NCBI GenBank assembly: GCA_947623455.1
Contig: OX392536.1
Span: 9,915,282 to 9,979,281, forward strand
Length of the DNA: 64,000 nt
Source of the DNA: Mimachlamys varia
Lineage: Eukaryota; Mollusca; Bivalvia; Pectinida; Pectinidae
Direction of reading: 5' to 3'
Positions 11,203-23,869 of this stretch are shown piece by piece. Both the position numbers and the translations under genes were made by a program. How positions within the stretch are numbered: position 1 is the stretch's first letter; the number at the start of each line of letters is the position of its first letter. A model generated the notes under the pieces. It had not been told where the DNA came from. It searched no databases and saw only the letters and a program-made list of their open reading frames with translations.

Positions 11203-11267
11203 TCCCTAGCATCACTGAAGAGTCCGAGGAGGCCGAACAAGCTGTATGGTGCAGTTTAATTCATTTT
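11203..11267 (+). ncRNA. Degenerate hammerhead ribozyme
   Basis: Same family as the motif at 3895. Stem I strands GCATCA (11209-11214) and TGGTGC (11247-11252) and the box CTGAAGA (11215-11221) are preserved, and the cleavage triplet GUA (11244-11246) is present. Stem II (GTCC with GGCC) has one mismatched pair. The second core box reads GAAC instead of GAAA at 11235-11238, as if A and C were exchanged. Cleavage activity is therefore doubtful. The 3' flank TTTAATTCATT matches the other two copies. Confidence 0.75.
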
Positions 11268-11270
11268 TTT

Positions 11271-12690
11271 GGCATGCTGTAATTATTACTAAATTTAAAA
11301 GGTGCAGCACTTGTGTGTGTTACGTCATCTGTGTCTATCATGTTGAGAGCTTTCTTTTCCAAGAAAGGTGGACGACGATAGAATCACATGGTTGGGATTT
11401 AAAGCTAGGATGAAATATACCGAGGAAGATATAATACGAATAATTTAATTCCTGGCTTAGTTCAGAGGAAAGATTTTCAAGCAGATACGAAATAGAAGAT
11501 TGAACATTTCATAAAAAAACAATTAACAGGCATGGCAGCTTTACCTGTCTTTTATCTGAAAAGATAAATACTAAGAACCTGTTGTTCGGACTGCAACTTT
11601 AATCTGAAAAGCAATATTTCATTTTGGTGCAACTTTCTTTCTACACTGTAAAGGGAAATTGTCAAAATAATTCTTTTGAAGATTTTGAAGTTAATAATAC
11701 CTCTTTTTTCTGAAGAGATCTATTCTCAGAAAACGTAGTTCAGACTGCACATGGTATCTGAAGAGAGCAATATTCAGAACACTAAACAGCTATTCTCAAG
11801 CAACTCTCAGCTTAAAATCAGCGATACATTAAACTTTGTAGTTTAATTTTGAGCATTTGCTGAGAGAAGTAAGACTAAACTGACAATGCTTTACATGAGA
11901 TTACTTCGTATCGCCCAACACCGATTGACAAATGAAGTGAGGTCAATGGTAGACCAGGCGTCAACAACGTACCAAGTGGTTACCAAATAGACTACGCTAC
12001 CTGTATCTCCTACCTGTTCCTCAAACATATATATATCCTTTAATGTATACACCTTGTGACGTATGACATCTTATGTTCGAATTTCCACAACGATCACGTG
12101 TTAAAGCTAGCTCAAATATTCAAGAATATACATTTATAGAGGCCGTTATTAGATAGCATAAGACCTTAAAAGCTAACAAGGCACCAATCATAAATGTATA
12201 GTTAACTTGCCTAGTTGCTGTTTCCCATCGGCGTTCCGAATATCCCCGTACAGTAAAAACATTTAACTGATGTCGTGCCATTCACTTGGTCAACGGTTTC
12301 TTTTGAAGTTGTCGGATGTCACGCCAGACTAAGAGTTTGACGCCTTTTAATGTTTATTGCCCACAGCAATAACAACCCTTGCTATTGTTTCCGTAACAAA
12401 TTTAACATGAATCACAAATGTTTCCTGAATTAAAAAACAGAGTTTAAGTCTTTTGTAGCATTTTTGTGTTATTTTTACTTGGAAAGACTACAAAAAATCG
12501 ATAATATCAATATGCATGTCCAATACCGGATATGAAGGCGATTATAAAAGACAACAAAAGTAACTGATATCAAACCAAAACAAAAGGAAATATAACACCA
12601 TGAAATAATGAGAAACAAAAACAAAGAACGAACGGTACCAACAGAAACTCAAGTGATGACACCGTGATAAAAACGAAAGACAGCAAAATA
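11271..12690. other. Non-coding stretch with weak internal repetition
   Basis: No gene seen. Between 11490 and 11830 phrases of the type 'TCTGAAAAG..AATAYT..' and 'GTTCRGACTGCA' recur about three times at irregular spacing, suggesting an eroded repeat. The rest has no recognisable feature. Confidence 0.4.
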
Positions 12691-12694
12691 AGTT

Positions 12695-12985
12695 TGTCTA
12701 CTCATTAGTGTGTTTACTTGTTGCGATTTACAATGATACTCGGTACTCATTTTCAGAACTTGATATTTTCTTGGATGTGACAAAGATTTATATATGGCGG
12801 GTGTCGTCGAGGAAGCAGAAGACGCTTACTCATCCGGAACATCTGGTCTTATTCTCTTGTACTTTTACAAGGATCTCCATGTGGATCTTTCTTTTGTTCA
12901 TATTTTGCCCCTGGTTTGGTCAATTTTGATTTAGAGTTTTGATTTTGTTGACGCTTCGGTATTATCTAATTTATTTAGGCAACAT
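12695..12985 (+). repeat. Dispersed repeat family D1, copy 2
   Basis: Starts near 'CATTAGTGTGTTTACTTG' and continues through GATGTGACAAAGATT, 'GAAGCAGAAGACGCTTAC' and 'TTGTTGACGCTTCGGTATT'. Compared with the other copies there is an extra AT near 12793, which shifts the coding-like frame. Confidence 0.8.
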
Positions 12986-13404
12986 TAAACCAAACGGACC
13001 AGAATAGGAGTTACACCTATAAACTGCGAATGAAACAATATTCTCCAGAAAGATAAGCGTTCCGTTATTTTAACACCTACATAATGCCCTTATAATACTT
13101 CCATTCGTGACTTAATATAGTAGATTCAATAGACCAAAAACGACACTAATGGACGCGTGGTAAACTATGAAACTACTAACTACGTCGCTCTGTCAACAAT
13201 GTTACTACACAGCATTGCATTTAGAAAATCGGTTTAAATATTATGAAATCAAATTAAGATGATTTTAATCGAAACTAAGTGCATATAAGGATGCGTTGTC
13301 TTTAAACTACAGTAAAATTGATCGGATTAATTTTCTTAACTTGAAATCAAGGACACTACAGACTTTCTACATGAGAGGATAACCGCGATCTTTAAATAAA
13401 TTAT
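12986..13404. other. Non-coding stretch, nothing recognised
   Basis: A+T-rich sequence. No gene, RNA or repeat identified. It may include decayed upstream sequence of the RT scrap that follows. Confidence 0.35.
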
Positions 13405-13525
13405 GTGACCAACATAGACAACTTATAATACGAAGCTATGGGATGAAGATGACGACTTCAATTTTCCGATCGTAAACTTCCCTTTCTTGATAGTAACATC
13501 CCTGCTTCTCCAACCTATGATAGAT
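13405..13525 (+). pseudogene. Retroelement RT C-terminal scrap
   Basis: From about 13434 one frame reads LWDEDDDFNFPIVNFPFL. After a one-base loss it continues SNIPASPTY. This DDFNFPIVNFPFL...NIP signature recurs in reverse-transcriptase polyproteins scattered through mollusc and fish genomes, where it precedes a GVYISQLIRY segment. That segment is lost here. I cannot assign the retroelement class from so short a piece. It is followed at once by a scrap of family D1. Confidence 0.6.
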
Positions 13526-13544
13526 GTAGCTGCTGATGACTTAA

Positions 13545-13620
13545 GTTAAGATTATGGGTTTGAGGACGCTTCGGTATTCCTTGACTTTTTTCTCGTTCCA
13601 ATTCATATAGGAGCAAGACT
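13545..13620 (+). repeat. Dispersed repeat family D1, 3' scrap
   Basis: 'GATTATGGGTTTGAGGACGC' followed by TTCGGTATTCCTTGAC matches the right part of the D1 copies at 12695, 36010 and 37780. Confidence 0.6.
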
Positions 13621-15200
13621 ATTCACAAGTTTTAATTTTAGTCATGACTTGTCGACTTATCCATGATCAAAAGGCAATAGGAGCAGTGGTAAAATTTTAA
13701 GTAACCCACCTCAAAGGAAATACAAATTGAAGCAACAATAGGCTTATATGATAAGATACAATACGTAGCAGTGTATACCAGGTATACTATTCTAATTCAA
13801 ACGTTTAATGGTCGTGCTCATTTCAGTGTTCTGATAAAGATATCATGAAGGGAGTCATTACATTAATGAAGTCAGTGTGGTGTGATTGTTGTTGTTTGTT
13901 TCGTTGCTGGTTGAGCTCTGGTCATTGTTGACAATGTCTTTTTAAAGTGAACAGAATAAATCATTTTCTGTGTTTTAATGCGCCCCTGCATTAAGATGAA
14001 GACATTTGAAATATCATACCTGTCTCGGTGAATATAACTGGGGAAGTAAGGAATATACTACTGGGTCCGCTTTGTTACCGTGTGAAGCAGAATAAGAAAA
14101 AACCTATCTTAATGACTCACTTGTTTCGCAGGTATTTATTTTTTATATAAGTTCATGAATTAACCATATTCTACTGTAAGAGTTCGTCGATCACGTACAC
14201 AAAAGAACGCGACATACGAGCTTTAAAAATGTCTTTTGTTTACTTGAATTCCTCATTATTATAAGTAATACGATCTTCCTTATTCTGCGGTGCACAAACA
14301 TTCCTGTTACCGGTGTATGACCCCATCAATTGATTTATTATCCTGTTGTATTGCAGAATACATTACACTATCTACCCTAATCAATGCTAGCATTGCATAT
14401 TCGTCTCCGTATCTTTATAATACAAAATGTACCTACTACTACAAACAGGAAGAAGTCTGCCTCTCTATCAAGGCAGGCTGACCCGGAAGTATAATACATT
14501 CTCATTAAATGTACCTACCTCACTAAACAGCTATCGACTTTTTTTCAGCAGAAGAAGGAAGCTTTTAGTAAAATATTAGCATTTAAGTTCATTTCATTAC
14601 AAATGGCGAGTTTCATTTTCTGATAAACGTCGCAATAGGATTCCAGTGCGCTAGCATCCGGACCAACAAGAAACTGAATAGCTTTTTGTAATGACGATTG
14701 TTTTTATAATGAAAATAGGCTTATATGTTTATATATGTTTATTAATATTTTTATTGTCTGATGAACGTCATTATCACATAAAGTATCCAATTTTACGATC
14801 TGATGAATGTCATGAAGAACCAAAGTTAATAGTTCTAACATGACAACGAACATATATTTCAGTTAATTAGCTGAACGTCCTGATGACATACATTATCTTA
14901 TTTCAAGATCTGATAAACTTAAAACATAGACAAATGTTTTATATCCTAAGCTAGAACTTAATACAACACATTATTTTTTTTCCATTTTCTGTTATGTCTT
15001 GCCGTTCAACTTAAATCTGAAAGGTTGCATAGTAAATTAGGCTTAGATAAAGAACGATGATGGGTTTTATCTATTTTTAGAATTTAAGCAGAATATATAC
15101 ATTTTAATTCACCAAACAGACATCAAGATGATGTAAGATAATAACCTTTGACCTTAACTTTAGTAATAGTAGCATATCACATGTCTTTATTTGTAAGGGA
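13621..15200. other. Non-coding stretch with eroded repeats
   Basis: No gene supported. From 14620 to 14925 the phrase CTGATGAACGTCA and close variants occur about five times at 50-65 bp spacing, suggesting an old minisatellite. The 63-codon frame at 14290 has no recognisable domain. Confidence 0.4.
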
Positions 15201-15204
15201 ACAT

Positions 15205-16005
15205 GCCAACAGGTAAAGGACAAAGGTGCGCTTTACACCCGTTCTACTTCTTTACCCGTCAAAGTCTTACTATGATAACGACAACAAGTAAAAGACAAGG
15301 TGCGCTTTACACCCGTTCTACTTCTTTACCCGTCAAAGTCTTACTATGATAACGACAACAAGTAAAAGACAAGGTGCGCTTTACACCCGTTCTACTTCTT
15401 TACCTGTCAAAGTCTTACTATGATCACGACAACAAGTAAAAGACAAGGTGCGCTTTACACCCGTTCTACTTCTTTACCTGTCAAAGTCTTACTATGATCA
15501 CGACAACAAGTAAAAGACAAGGTGCGCTTTACACCTGTTCTACTTCTTTACCTGTCAAAGTCTTACTATGATCACGACAACAAGTAAAAGACAAGGTGCG
15601 CTTTACACCCGTTCTACTTCTTTACCTGTCAAAGTCTTACTATGATCACGACAACAGGTAAAAGACAAAGGTGCGCTTTACACCTGTTCTACTTCTTTAC
15701 CTGTCAAAGTCTTACTATGATCACGACAACAAGTAAAAGACAAGGTGCGCTTTACACCTGTTCTACTTCTTTACCCGTCAAAGTCTTACTATGATCACGA
15801 CAACAGGTAAAAGACAAAGGTGCGCTTTACACCCGTTCTACTTCTTTACCTGTCAAAGTCTTACTATGATCACGACAACAAGTAAAAGACAAGGTGCGCT
15901 TTACACCTGTTCTACTTCTTTACCTGTCAAAGTCTTACTATGATAACGACAACAAGTAAAAGACAAGGTGCGCTTTACACCCGTTCTACTTCACCATCGT
16001 AGACA
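15205..16005. repeat. 74-bp tandem repeat, about 11 units
   Basis: The unit contains 'AAGACAAGGTGCGCTTTACA', TTCTACTTCTTTACC and 'GTCAAAGTCTTACTATGATC'. Spacing between equivalent points (15361 and 15435) is 74 bp. Homogeneity is high, with C/T differences only at a few sites. On the minus strand the array starts about 30 bp past the hammerhead at 16020-16080. Confidence 0.95.
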
Positions 16006-16019
16006 CTATCGAGTCAATA

Positions 16020-16080
16020 ATGAATTCATCTGCATCATACATCTGTTTCGTCCTTCTAGGACTCGTCAGTAATCCTAAGA
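16020..16080 (-). ncRNA. Hammerhead ribozyme, minus strand, intact core
   Basis: Read on the minus strand: CTGACGA (16069-16063), a perfect stem II GTCCT/AGGAC (16062-16058 with 16054-16050, loop AGA), GAAA (16049-16046), then CAGATG and cleavage triplet GUA (16040-16038). Stem III is A-U, C-G, A-U with a two-base loop in the monomer, which favours dimer action. Stem I is weak: UGAU (16037-16034) pairs with AUUA (16073-16070), including one G-U pair, then a mismatch. The 3' flank 'GATGAATTCATTATTGACTC' is shared with the copy at 3895. Expected scission is between 16038 and 16037. Confidence 0.8.
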
Positions 16081-17615
16081 AAGGACCTAAAAAGTGAAGC
16101 CAAGGAGACGACGGAGGAAAGAAAACAAGTCCAAGGAAATGTGAAAGGAATAGGCACTATCCCTATAGTTGAATGAATCGTAATCTTCAAACATGAACTA
16201 TTTCTATCGAGTGTACATTCTGAATCGTATATAGTGCCTTTATGAATTTTGTCTTGTAGTATTTTCATCGTCACATAATACATGCATTCGAGTGAATGAA
16301 AAAGAAAGATGGTATACTGTCACGATGAGATACCGTAGAAAAACTGTGTATATAATAAGTTGGTATATCATAATTGTTCTTATTGTTGACCACCACTGGA
16401 CATAACAGTTTGTTGTGACGTAGCCCAGTGTATGATATTGAGCTGGGCATTGTGCTGGTCAATGTTCGATGTCATACCCGATGTATGACGGCTGCTGTGT
16501 CTGGGTAAGGCTAATTCTTAGATGCACAGATACATTGTATTGACGGCTGGTGTGACGGAACGCTGCATACCAGCGAGTTTATTACAGATACACATGCTAC
16601 AGACTAGATGTAGATAGTACGGCGACACGTCGGTAGGTGGCGACAGCTGTACTGTACCGTGTACCAGGTGACCGGTGACATCTGCTCAATATTGCCTACT
16701 TGGTTGTTTTGTTATATTTCAAAAACCGATATGAATATCAGCCGTTAGTCGTCCTCAAGTCTAACGAGGTGTGTGGTCAATAGGGATAGATTTCTAATTT
16801 AAACGACAAACAAAAGACACCAAAAGATCAGGGACTAATTTTCTGTCATATAACCCTCTATTATATATTTAAAAAGACTTTATTTATATTGATTGTGCAT
16901 GTCCTTATACATATTTAATATCCTGACCAATCAATTCAGCTGTTTTTCAATGCAATGGTAATCCTGAATAATTATATTGTATACGAAATTGCAACATTCA
17001 CGATATCAGCTGGCTATATTACAGATACAGCGTAGGCGAATAATGCAGGTTACATGGCCAAACGGCTGGCTGGTTACAATATAAAAAAACTAGTGTTATA
17101 AAGTTCATCTCTTTATAATTAATACATGCGATCGTTTAACAAATTCCAGGCTGCTTTTGAAAGAAGATATAACGTTGGCAATAAAATGTCTCCAGTCTCC
17201 GCCCTTGATCTACCCTCAAATTACGGCAATAAATTGGAGGTAACAACACGATACGACGCCTAAATGCATTGACCGATTTATCCCAAACTCTGCCTTTCAA
17301 AAGCATTTAAAAAAAACAGTCCCATTCAGCACCAAAATCTAATATGGTGAATTGGGTTTCTATAGCAACCTAAAAATCTGCCATTGTTATGTAGGGCTCT
17401 TACGAGTCTATAGAAAGCTCAAAACCACCTGGAAGCCTATTCAAACCTGCGAATACATCGCAAGAAGTGTTGTACCGAGGGCTAAGGAATGAATGAGCCG
17501 GCGATGTTACCATATTGTAGTTTTACATATCGTGTTAATGTTGAAAAAGCCACACGTCAAGACCACCAGGAATATCTTGAACCCGTTCTGCTATGACATC
17601 ATATGAGCCAGAATT
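16081..17615. other. Non-coding stretch, nothing firmly recognised
   Basis: The minus-strand 5' flank of the hammerhead occupies the first 100 bases or so. A duplicated phrase around 'GTATGACGGCTG'/'GTATTGACGGCTG' occurs near 16482 and 16537. No gene or RNA otherwise. Confidence 0.4.
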
Positions 17616-17619
17616 CCTT

Positions 17620-18105
17620 TCCCCGGAGAAGGTGTCTACGATTTAAACACTCGTATGGGCTTGCCCTGGAGAAGGTGTCTACGATTTAAACACCTGTAGC
17701 CCCGATGTGTTGGGCTTTCCCCGCAGAAGGTGTCTACGATTTAAGCACCTGTAGCCCCGATGTGTTGGGCTTTCCCCGCAGAAGGTGTCTACGATTTAAA
17801 CACCTGTAGCCCCGATGTGTTGGGCTTTCCCCGCAGAAGGTGTCTACGATTTAAACACTTGTAGCCCCGATGTGTTGGGCTTTCCCCAGAAAAGGTGTCT
17901 ATGATTTAAACACCAGTAGCCCCAAGCTGTTGGGCTTTCCCCGGAGAAGGTGTCTACGATTCAAACACCTGTAGCCCCAATCTGTTGGGCTTGCCCCGGA
18001 AAAGGTTTCTACGATTTAAACACCCGTAGCCCCAATGTGTTGGGCTTTCCCCGGAGAAGGTGTCTACGATTTAAACACCTGTAGCTTCGATGTGTTGGGT
18101 CGGTA
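17620..18105 (+). repeat. 55-bp tandem repeat, about 9 units
   Basis: The unit 'GGGCTTTCCCCGCAGAAGGT' is followed by GTCTACGATTTAAACACC and TGTAGCCCCGATGTGT. Copies are about 90% alike, with the outer ones more diverged. Confidence 0.95.
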
Positions 18106-20525
18106 CTTTAGCTGTCCGTGCTGACAGGTTTAATTTCGCGCGTGAAACTTTCGCGTAAATGGTTCCGCTAGATCTGGTCTAAATGTCTCAAAACAGGTAA
18201 ACGAACCCACTAACTTTCTCCAGTACACTTGTTTTATACAAGTTCGGAAAGGTGAAAGAAAAGGTTTTGTAGATCACGTGTTCTTCATACAGTATTTACA
18301 AATGTATATACGGACATATATGCATAAGACAATAGGTATACCACAAATATTCCCGAGGACTAAGTGTATTTCGACTTTTATGTATACATACATGTACTAT
18401 GTGTTTCTCGATATGAGTCATTATCAGAAAAGTTCCAAATTGGTGTCTGTAACTTTGTCGTTTATTTCTGTGAATTCTACGTGGAAAAAAGTTAATGTTT
18501 TGTTAATACAATTACAATTAGAGATCAAATAGTCACATTTTAAAAGATACAGATGTGAAATTGTGCAAAAGAAAATTCAACAATAATATTCCATTCCGCC
18601 GAAAAATGGGTGTGTTCGATGGTAAATCCTCAATATTCAAGCTCATTCAAAAACATTTTGAATGGGGTATGGTACAAAATATAGGGGTAGTTTTGTAGAT
18701 ACAATAGTGTAATTAACAATTTAATTAATAAATAAGGACTTTTAGGCAAAAAAAATACCAAAAAAATCAAGGCTTCTTGAAGAAAATATTTACCTGTCCC
18801 ATAAGATTTTGTCCTTGGTGTTACCATGAATATTTTAGTTCAGTAGAGGAACTTTGTATCAAATGTGTACAATCATCTTTGATGCATTTATTGCATATCT
18901 ATTCCCTGTTCATTTTCACATGGCATTTGGAAGTTTAAAGCGGGACCGTTTTAAATTGGAAGCTTATCAATTAATTGTATTGGAAAAATAAAAGCATTGC
19001 TATTTGAATAAGTAAAAGTTCCAAAACAACGATTATTGTTCATTTTATATCAATGATAACTCTTAAATTTAGATTTTATACTCTTAAGTCAAGATTTCCT
19101 AAAAACAGTGACACCAAAGCCAATTATAGTTGCACTACAGACATAGATAAGTAACACCACAGTCAAATCTTTGCAACACAAACAAAACAAAGTTTACTTA
19201 TTTTACAGACCATGAAATATATTATCAGTCAGATGAATTATAAAGCTATGCCATTAGCTAACCGTTCTAAAAATGGAATATGTCATTGTGAGAGAAAAGG
19301 GTTTTGAATTAGTACATGTTACACCAAGGACTTGAATATTGGTTATACCATCATAGTAACACCACAGATAATGGGAAGTTTCATATTATAAGATTTATAA
19401 AGCAGAGAAAGTGTTGTATATTGTTATCTGCACAACATAGTAAGCACAATGACTAGTGTGACAGTTATTAATGCATGTATTCTGTCTGTGAGCAATAACA
19501 AAGACATCTCAAGTAAAACCACAGACAATTCGGTGACAAAGAAGATGCATAATCTGGATTTCCATCATAAACAACCAATTTATATTTTAGCTAATGAATT
19601 AGATTGTTTGTTTTTGACTCATTACTATATAATTGATCTGCATACAACATTACAGATGATCAAGAATGGCCCTCTCTGCAACTTGGAAACAAAGACAAAT
19701 GGTGCCAATAGTGAAATTGACTAAAATATATGGATAATGATATTTAAAATGGTAACGCAGTGGACAAAATGTCTGTGGTGTTGCAGCTGTCTTTGGTGTT
19801 TATTAAATGTCAATGGTGTTACCATCACGAAAAATAACTGATTTTAAATTGAATAAAGGTGAAAAGAAACAATTAGCCACCAATAATTATCTGTAGCATT
19901 GTATGTTTACAAATTCATTACTGTTTTCATGAATGTTTAATTCTAACTTTATTTAAAAGAGAAAATGTACAACCCATGAGTGCAAAAGTACAGGGGTCAG
20001 GACATATTCTAATATATTTCTTCAATTAGTAATTAAATGTGGTTAATGTAACAAAAAATCATTATGCTATCACTGAATCAATTATATAAATCAATTAGCA
20101 TAGAACTGGCGTGTTTTATCCTAACAAAAACAACAATTCAAGTGTTGATCATAGTAACTGAACAGGTAACAATTCAGACGCACAAACAATAATTTTGGAA
20201 ACTGCAATATATCCCCTATTCCTTAAAAAGTTGTTTGTCTGATTCTTTCACTATGGAATCTGGTACTTTTCTGATAATGACTCATATGCATATTTCCAAA
20301 ACTATACAATTTAATCCGATATATAATGGACACAGGCTACAAACCTATATATCCATACCAGTGAAATACACTGTAACATACAGAAATGTATTATTCAACA
20401 AATTATATCAAGACATTCAAGTGCACAAATGGATGAAAATTGTATGTGGCATCTAACATCAATTTAACAATTTAATGAGTATCAGCCTCGGGCTATTTTC
20501 CGTGGGAGCTAGATTTAGACTTTAA
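18106..20525. other. Non-coding block with recurrent GTAACACCA words
   Basis: No gene supported. The word GTAACACCA or its reverse complement TGGTGTTAC, with single-base variants, recurs at about 18815, 19150, 19320, 19360, 19515, 19775 and 19815 in both orientations. This suggests a decayed element with internal repeats. The 91-codon frame at 19449 has an ATG but no recognisable domain. Confidence 0.35.
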
Positions 20526-20529
20526 ATAA

Positions 20530-20763
20530 TCTTTCTATGAGGTTATTTTGCAATCGGATACAATTTTAGTCGCTTTACAGAGAATTGTTTCGGTTTTTGT
20601 TACATTTTCTCTTTGTGCAATCTCTGCGCCCTTGTGTACACCGAGTGAGAACGTTGATGACAAACAGCCTGTGATATATTGCTGTAATCTACCTAGCGCC
20701 ACGGACGATTACACCGGACGCTCACTTCAGTACGCATGGTGTAATATACAACCTACTAGTTAG
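20530..20763 (+). other. Open frame with hydrophobic segment, possible exon
   Basis: Stop-free from after TAA 20527-20529 to TAG 20761-20763, about 77 codons without an ATG. It shows a hydrophobic stretch (IVSVFVTFSLCAISA) followed by a Cys-containing part with PLCTPSENVD and YCCNLPSATD. This could be a secreted-protein exon or chance. No family is recognised and splice sites are not convincing. Confidence 0.2.
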
Positions 20764-22160
20764 CTTGTTATTGAAGTGCAAAAAATTCAGTTGATGTTAT
20801 TATATTTCCATATAAATTACGTGTGTGTCAGATGTAGACAAGACAGCCACGCTATGTGTAATTTATTCTTGTTACAACCACTGTTCTGCAGGTTGTCACC
20901 ATAGACCAACTGAATTTCGTATTTTAATGCTAAACTCTACCAACCTAAATTGACGATGAAAAAGCTTGAAGGGACGGGCGTATTCTTGATACTTTGTCCT
21001 GAATTTTATAAAGTGATTTTGTCTGTTTCGATTCAGTAATCCCTTCACTCTGTAAAGATATTGAGCTTGAGCAATATTTGAGGTAATATCCCATACGAAA
21101 GGGGGAGGCATACTCGTCTTTCCTTTATATACAAATCTTTCTATGTGACGGTTGGATATGTGTTCGTATGATTAGTTCGTGTAAAAGGTGTCTATATGAT
21201 GTGGATGATATACTCCACCTGGAGTGGAATACCTCAGAGTTTGGGATGTAGCTTGTCAAAGCTTGGCTAAAATTAAAAAGATGCAGAATGTGTGTGTGTT
21301 ACGTCATCTTTAAAAGTATTCGATTTCGACATGCTCAAACGAGTACCTAATCCGATTCTACCTACATTTTTTACATTTACCATGTAAACAGTCACGATTG
21401 TGTTCTCGTTTAATATATCGCCATAGATCCGTTTGTCTGAGTGTGCATTCATCCGGATTACATGAAAGGGTGCATGCTTGTCAATGACACTCAAAATGTC
21501 CTTAAAGAAGAATGACGTCATTTAGAATAAAGGAAATTGTGACGTCATAGTGACATCTTGGTTTTGTCAGAGTCAATGAGGCTTTATGTAAAGAACGGAG
21601 ATTTGAGACTTCAATAGGTGTGACGTTTTTACACAAGTAAAATGTAGTGTTGTTGAATCAGCCTAAGGATTTGCTCAATTGGTTTTACCCGAGAACCTGG
21701 TAGTTTAGCCCTTTAAAAGAAACATTTTCATATCTTCATTTTCTGTAAGTTTATGTACTGCGATGATAACACTATATTGTATACACACCAGCTATAAACC
21801 GATCTAGCTTTGGTACATGTCCTTAAACAAACATATAAATAAGTCATGTACGTGTCTAAGTGATGAAAACCACAATGGAACGTGCAATCTGCCCTGCAGG
21901 TAGGGCGTAGGAATTGGACCTGCTGCTCCAATTTCGTGATCGCAAGAGGCGACTTAATTTTGTATTTTTTTTCCCCTTATTGTAACTGCTATATTTTTTT
22001 TCCAATATCTCCCTTGACACAGCCTTACTTTTTACCTTTAGTTGAGCGTTTGCTCCAGTGTGGAAGGCTTTTGGTTCTGTCCTGGACCGAGATATAGGGG
22101 GTCATTCTGTGGGAGGCCTTAGGCAGTACTCCAGTGTGGTAATACTAGGATATATAAGGT
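20764..22160. other. Non-coding stretch, nothing recognised
   Basis: No gene supported. TGACGTCA octamers occur near 21506 and 21540. The 71-codon minus frame at 20896-21111 begins MPPPFVWDIT but has no known motif. A near copy of 'GTGTGTGTTACGTCATCT' also occurs at 11310. Confidence 0.4.
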
Positions 22161-22164
22161 CGGC

Positions 22165-23200
22165 AACAGTTCCTCACCATCACATAGAGGTCTACACAAA
22201 CACACCGAGCTAACAAATACACACTCATCATCACCTAAAGGTCTACACGAACTCACCGAGCCTCCCCAAAATACACACTCACCATCACCTAGAGGTATAC
22301 AAAAACTCACCGAGCCTCCCCAAACTACACATTCACCATCACCTAGAGGTCTATATAAACACACAGGGCCTCCTAAATACACACTCACCATCACCTAGAG
22401 GTCTACACAAAAACACCCAGCCTCCCAAATACACACTCACCATCACATAGAGGTCTATATAAACACACAGAGCCTCCTAAATACATACTCACCATCACAT
22501 AGAGGTCTATATAAACATACCCAGCCTCCCAAATCCACACCCATCATCACCTAGAGGTCTATATAACCACACCGAGCGTCCCAAATACACACTCACCATC
22601 ACCTAGAGGTCTATATAAACACACAGAGCCTCCTAAATACACACTCACCATCACATAGAGGTCTATATAAACATACCCTGCCTCCTCAAAATACACACTC
22701 ACCATCACCTAGAGGTCCATATAAACACACAGAGCCTCCTAAATACACACTCACCATCACATAGAGGTCTATATAAACATACCCAGCCTCCCAAATCCAC
22801 ACCCATCATCACCTAGAGGTCTATATAACCACACCGAGCCTCCCAAATACACACTCACCATCACCTAGAGGTCTATATAAACACACAGAACCTCCTAAAT
22901 ACACACTCACCATCACATAGAGGTCTATATAAACATACCCAGCCTCCCCAAAATACACACTCACCATCACCTAGAGGTCTACACAAACATACCGAGCCTC
23001 CCAAATACACACTCACCATCACATAGAGGTCTACACAAACACACAGAGCCTCCCAAATACACACTCACCATCACATAGAGGTCTACACGAACACCGAGCT
23101 CTAAAATACACACTCACCATCACATATAGGTATACACAAACACACCGAGCTAACAAATACACACTCACCATCACATCGAGCCTCCCAAATACCCACACAC
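22165..23200 (-). repeat. 52-bp tandem repeat, about 20 units
   Basis: The unit 'CACCATCACATAGAGGTCTA' is followed by TATAAACACACAGAGCC and TCCTAAATACACACT. Length variants come from CCC/CCCAAA differences. Two adjacent units (22505-22610 and 22765-22870) are nearly identical over about 100 bp, so short blocks were re-duplicated. Minus frames rich in LGGSVCLYRPLGDGECV are repeat artefacts. Confidence 0.95.
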
Positions 23201-23869
23201 ACAAATCGCATTGCATCGTGATTTTCAACTATAAAGTAATCTCCCTTTATTTTTTTCCTGTGGTTGCACAGTGTCCATACCTACCAAGTCCCACTGAGTC
23301 GTTCCCACTTTGTATACCGTATGTAGTATATTTCATGCACGATTTCCAGCGAGTATGATTTTCCGAAATAATTGGTTTAGCGAAACAACATTTAGAACGT
23401 GATTGATGACAAATATAACAACCGTTGATAATTGAGATACTAGCATTAGAGTCAGTCACAGTACGTTCACAACATTAAACGGCAGAATGATTCACAAAAA
23501 ATGGAGATAATTCATAGCGAAAATGGAAAAGTTCAGGTCGCGATTAATTGCACATAACTGTACTTGGTGACATTTAAAGTTACACAAACACATGTACAGA
23601 TGTAGTATATATCAGTAAAGAACAGATAGGTATAGAGGGAAAGGGGGAGTTATGTTTCCAGGGGCGATAAACAGAGAAGTGCATCATTGTTACCATGGTG
23701 ATTTGAAAACAGGGAAAGCCAGATCTTATCCCATGTTGTTGTGACCACCTACCATCCATATACAAGTCCAGGACTGAACAACACTAGTCAATCTTCTCAT
23801 TCCATGGACAAAGAGACTAAGTTGAACACGTTTGGGGGTAATTAGAAGGGCGGGAATGCAGGCTATAAA
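23201..23869. other. Non-coding spacer between two arrays
   Basis: No gene, RNA or repeat recognised between the 52-bp and 48-bp arrays. Confidence 0.4.
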
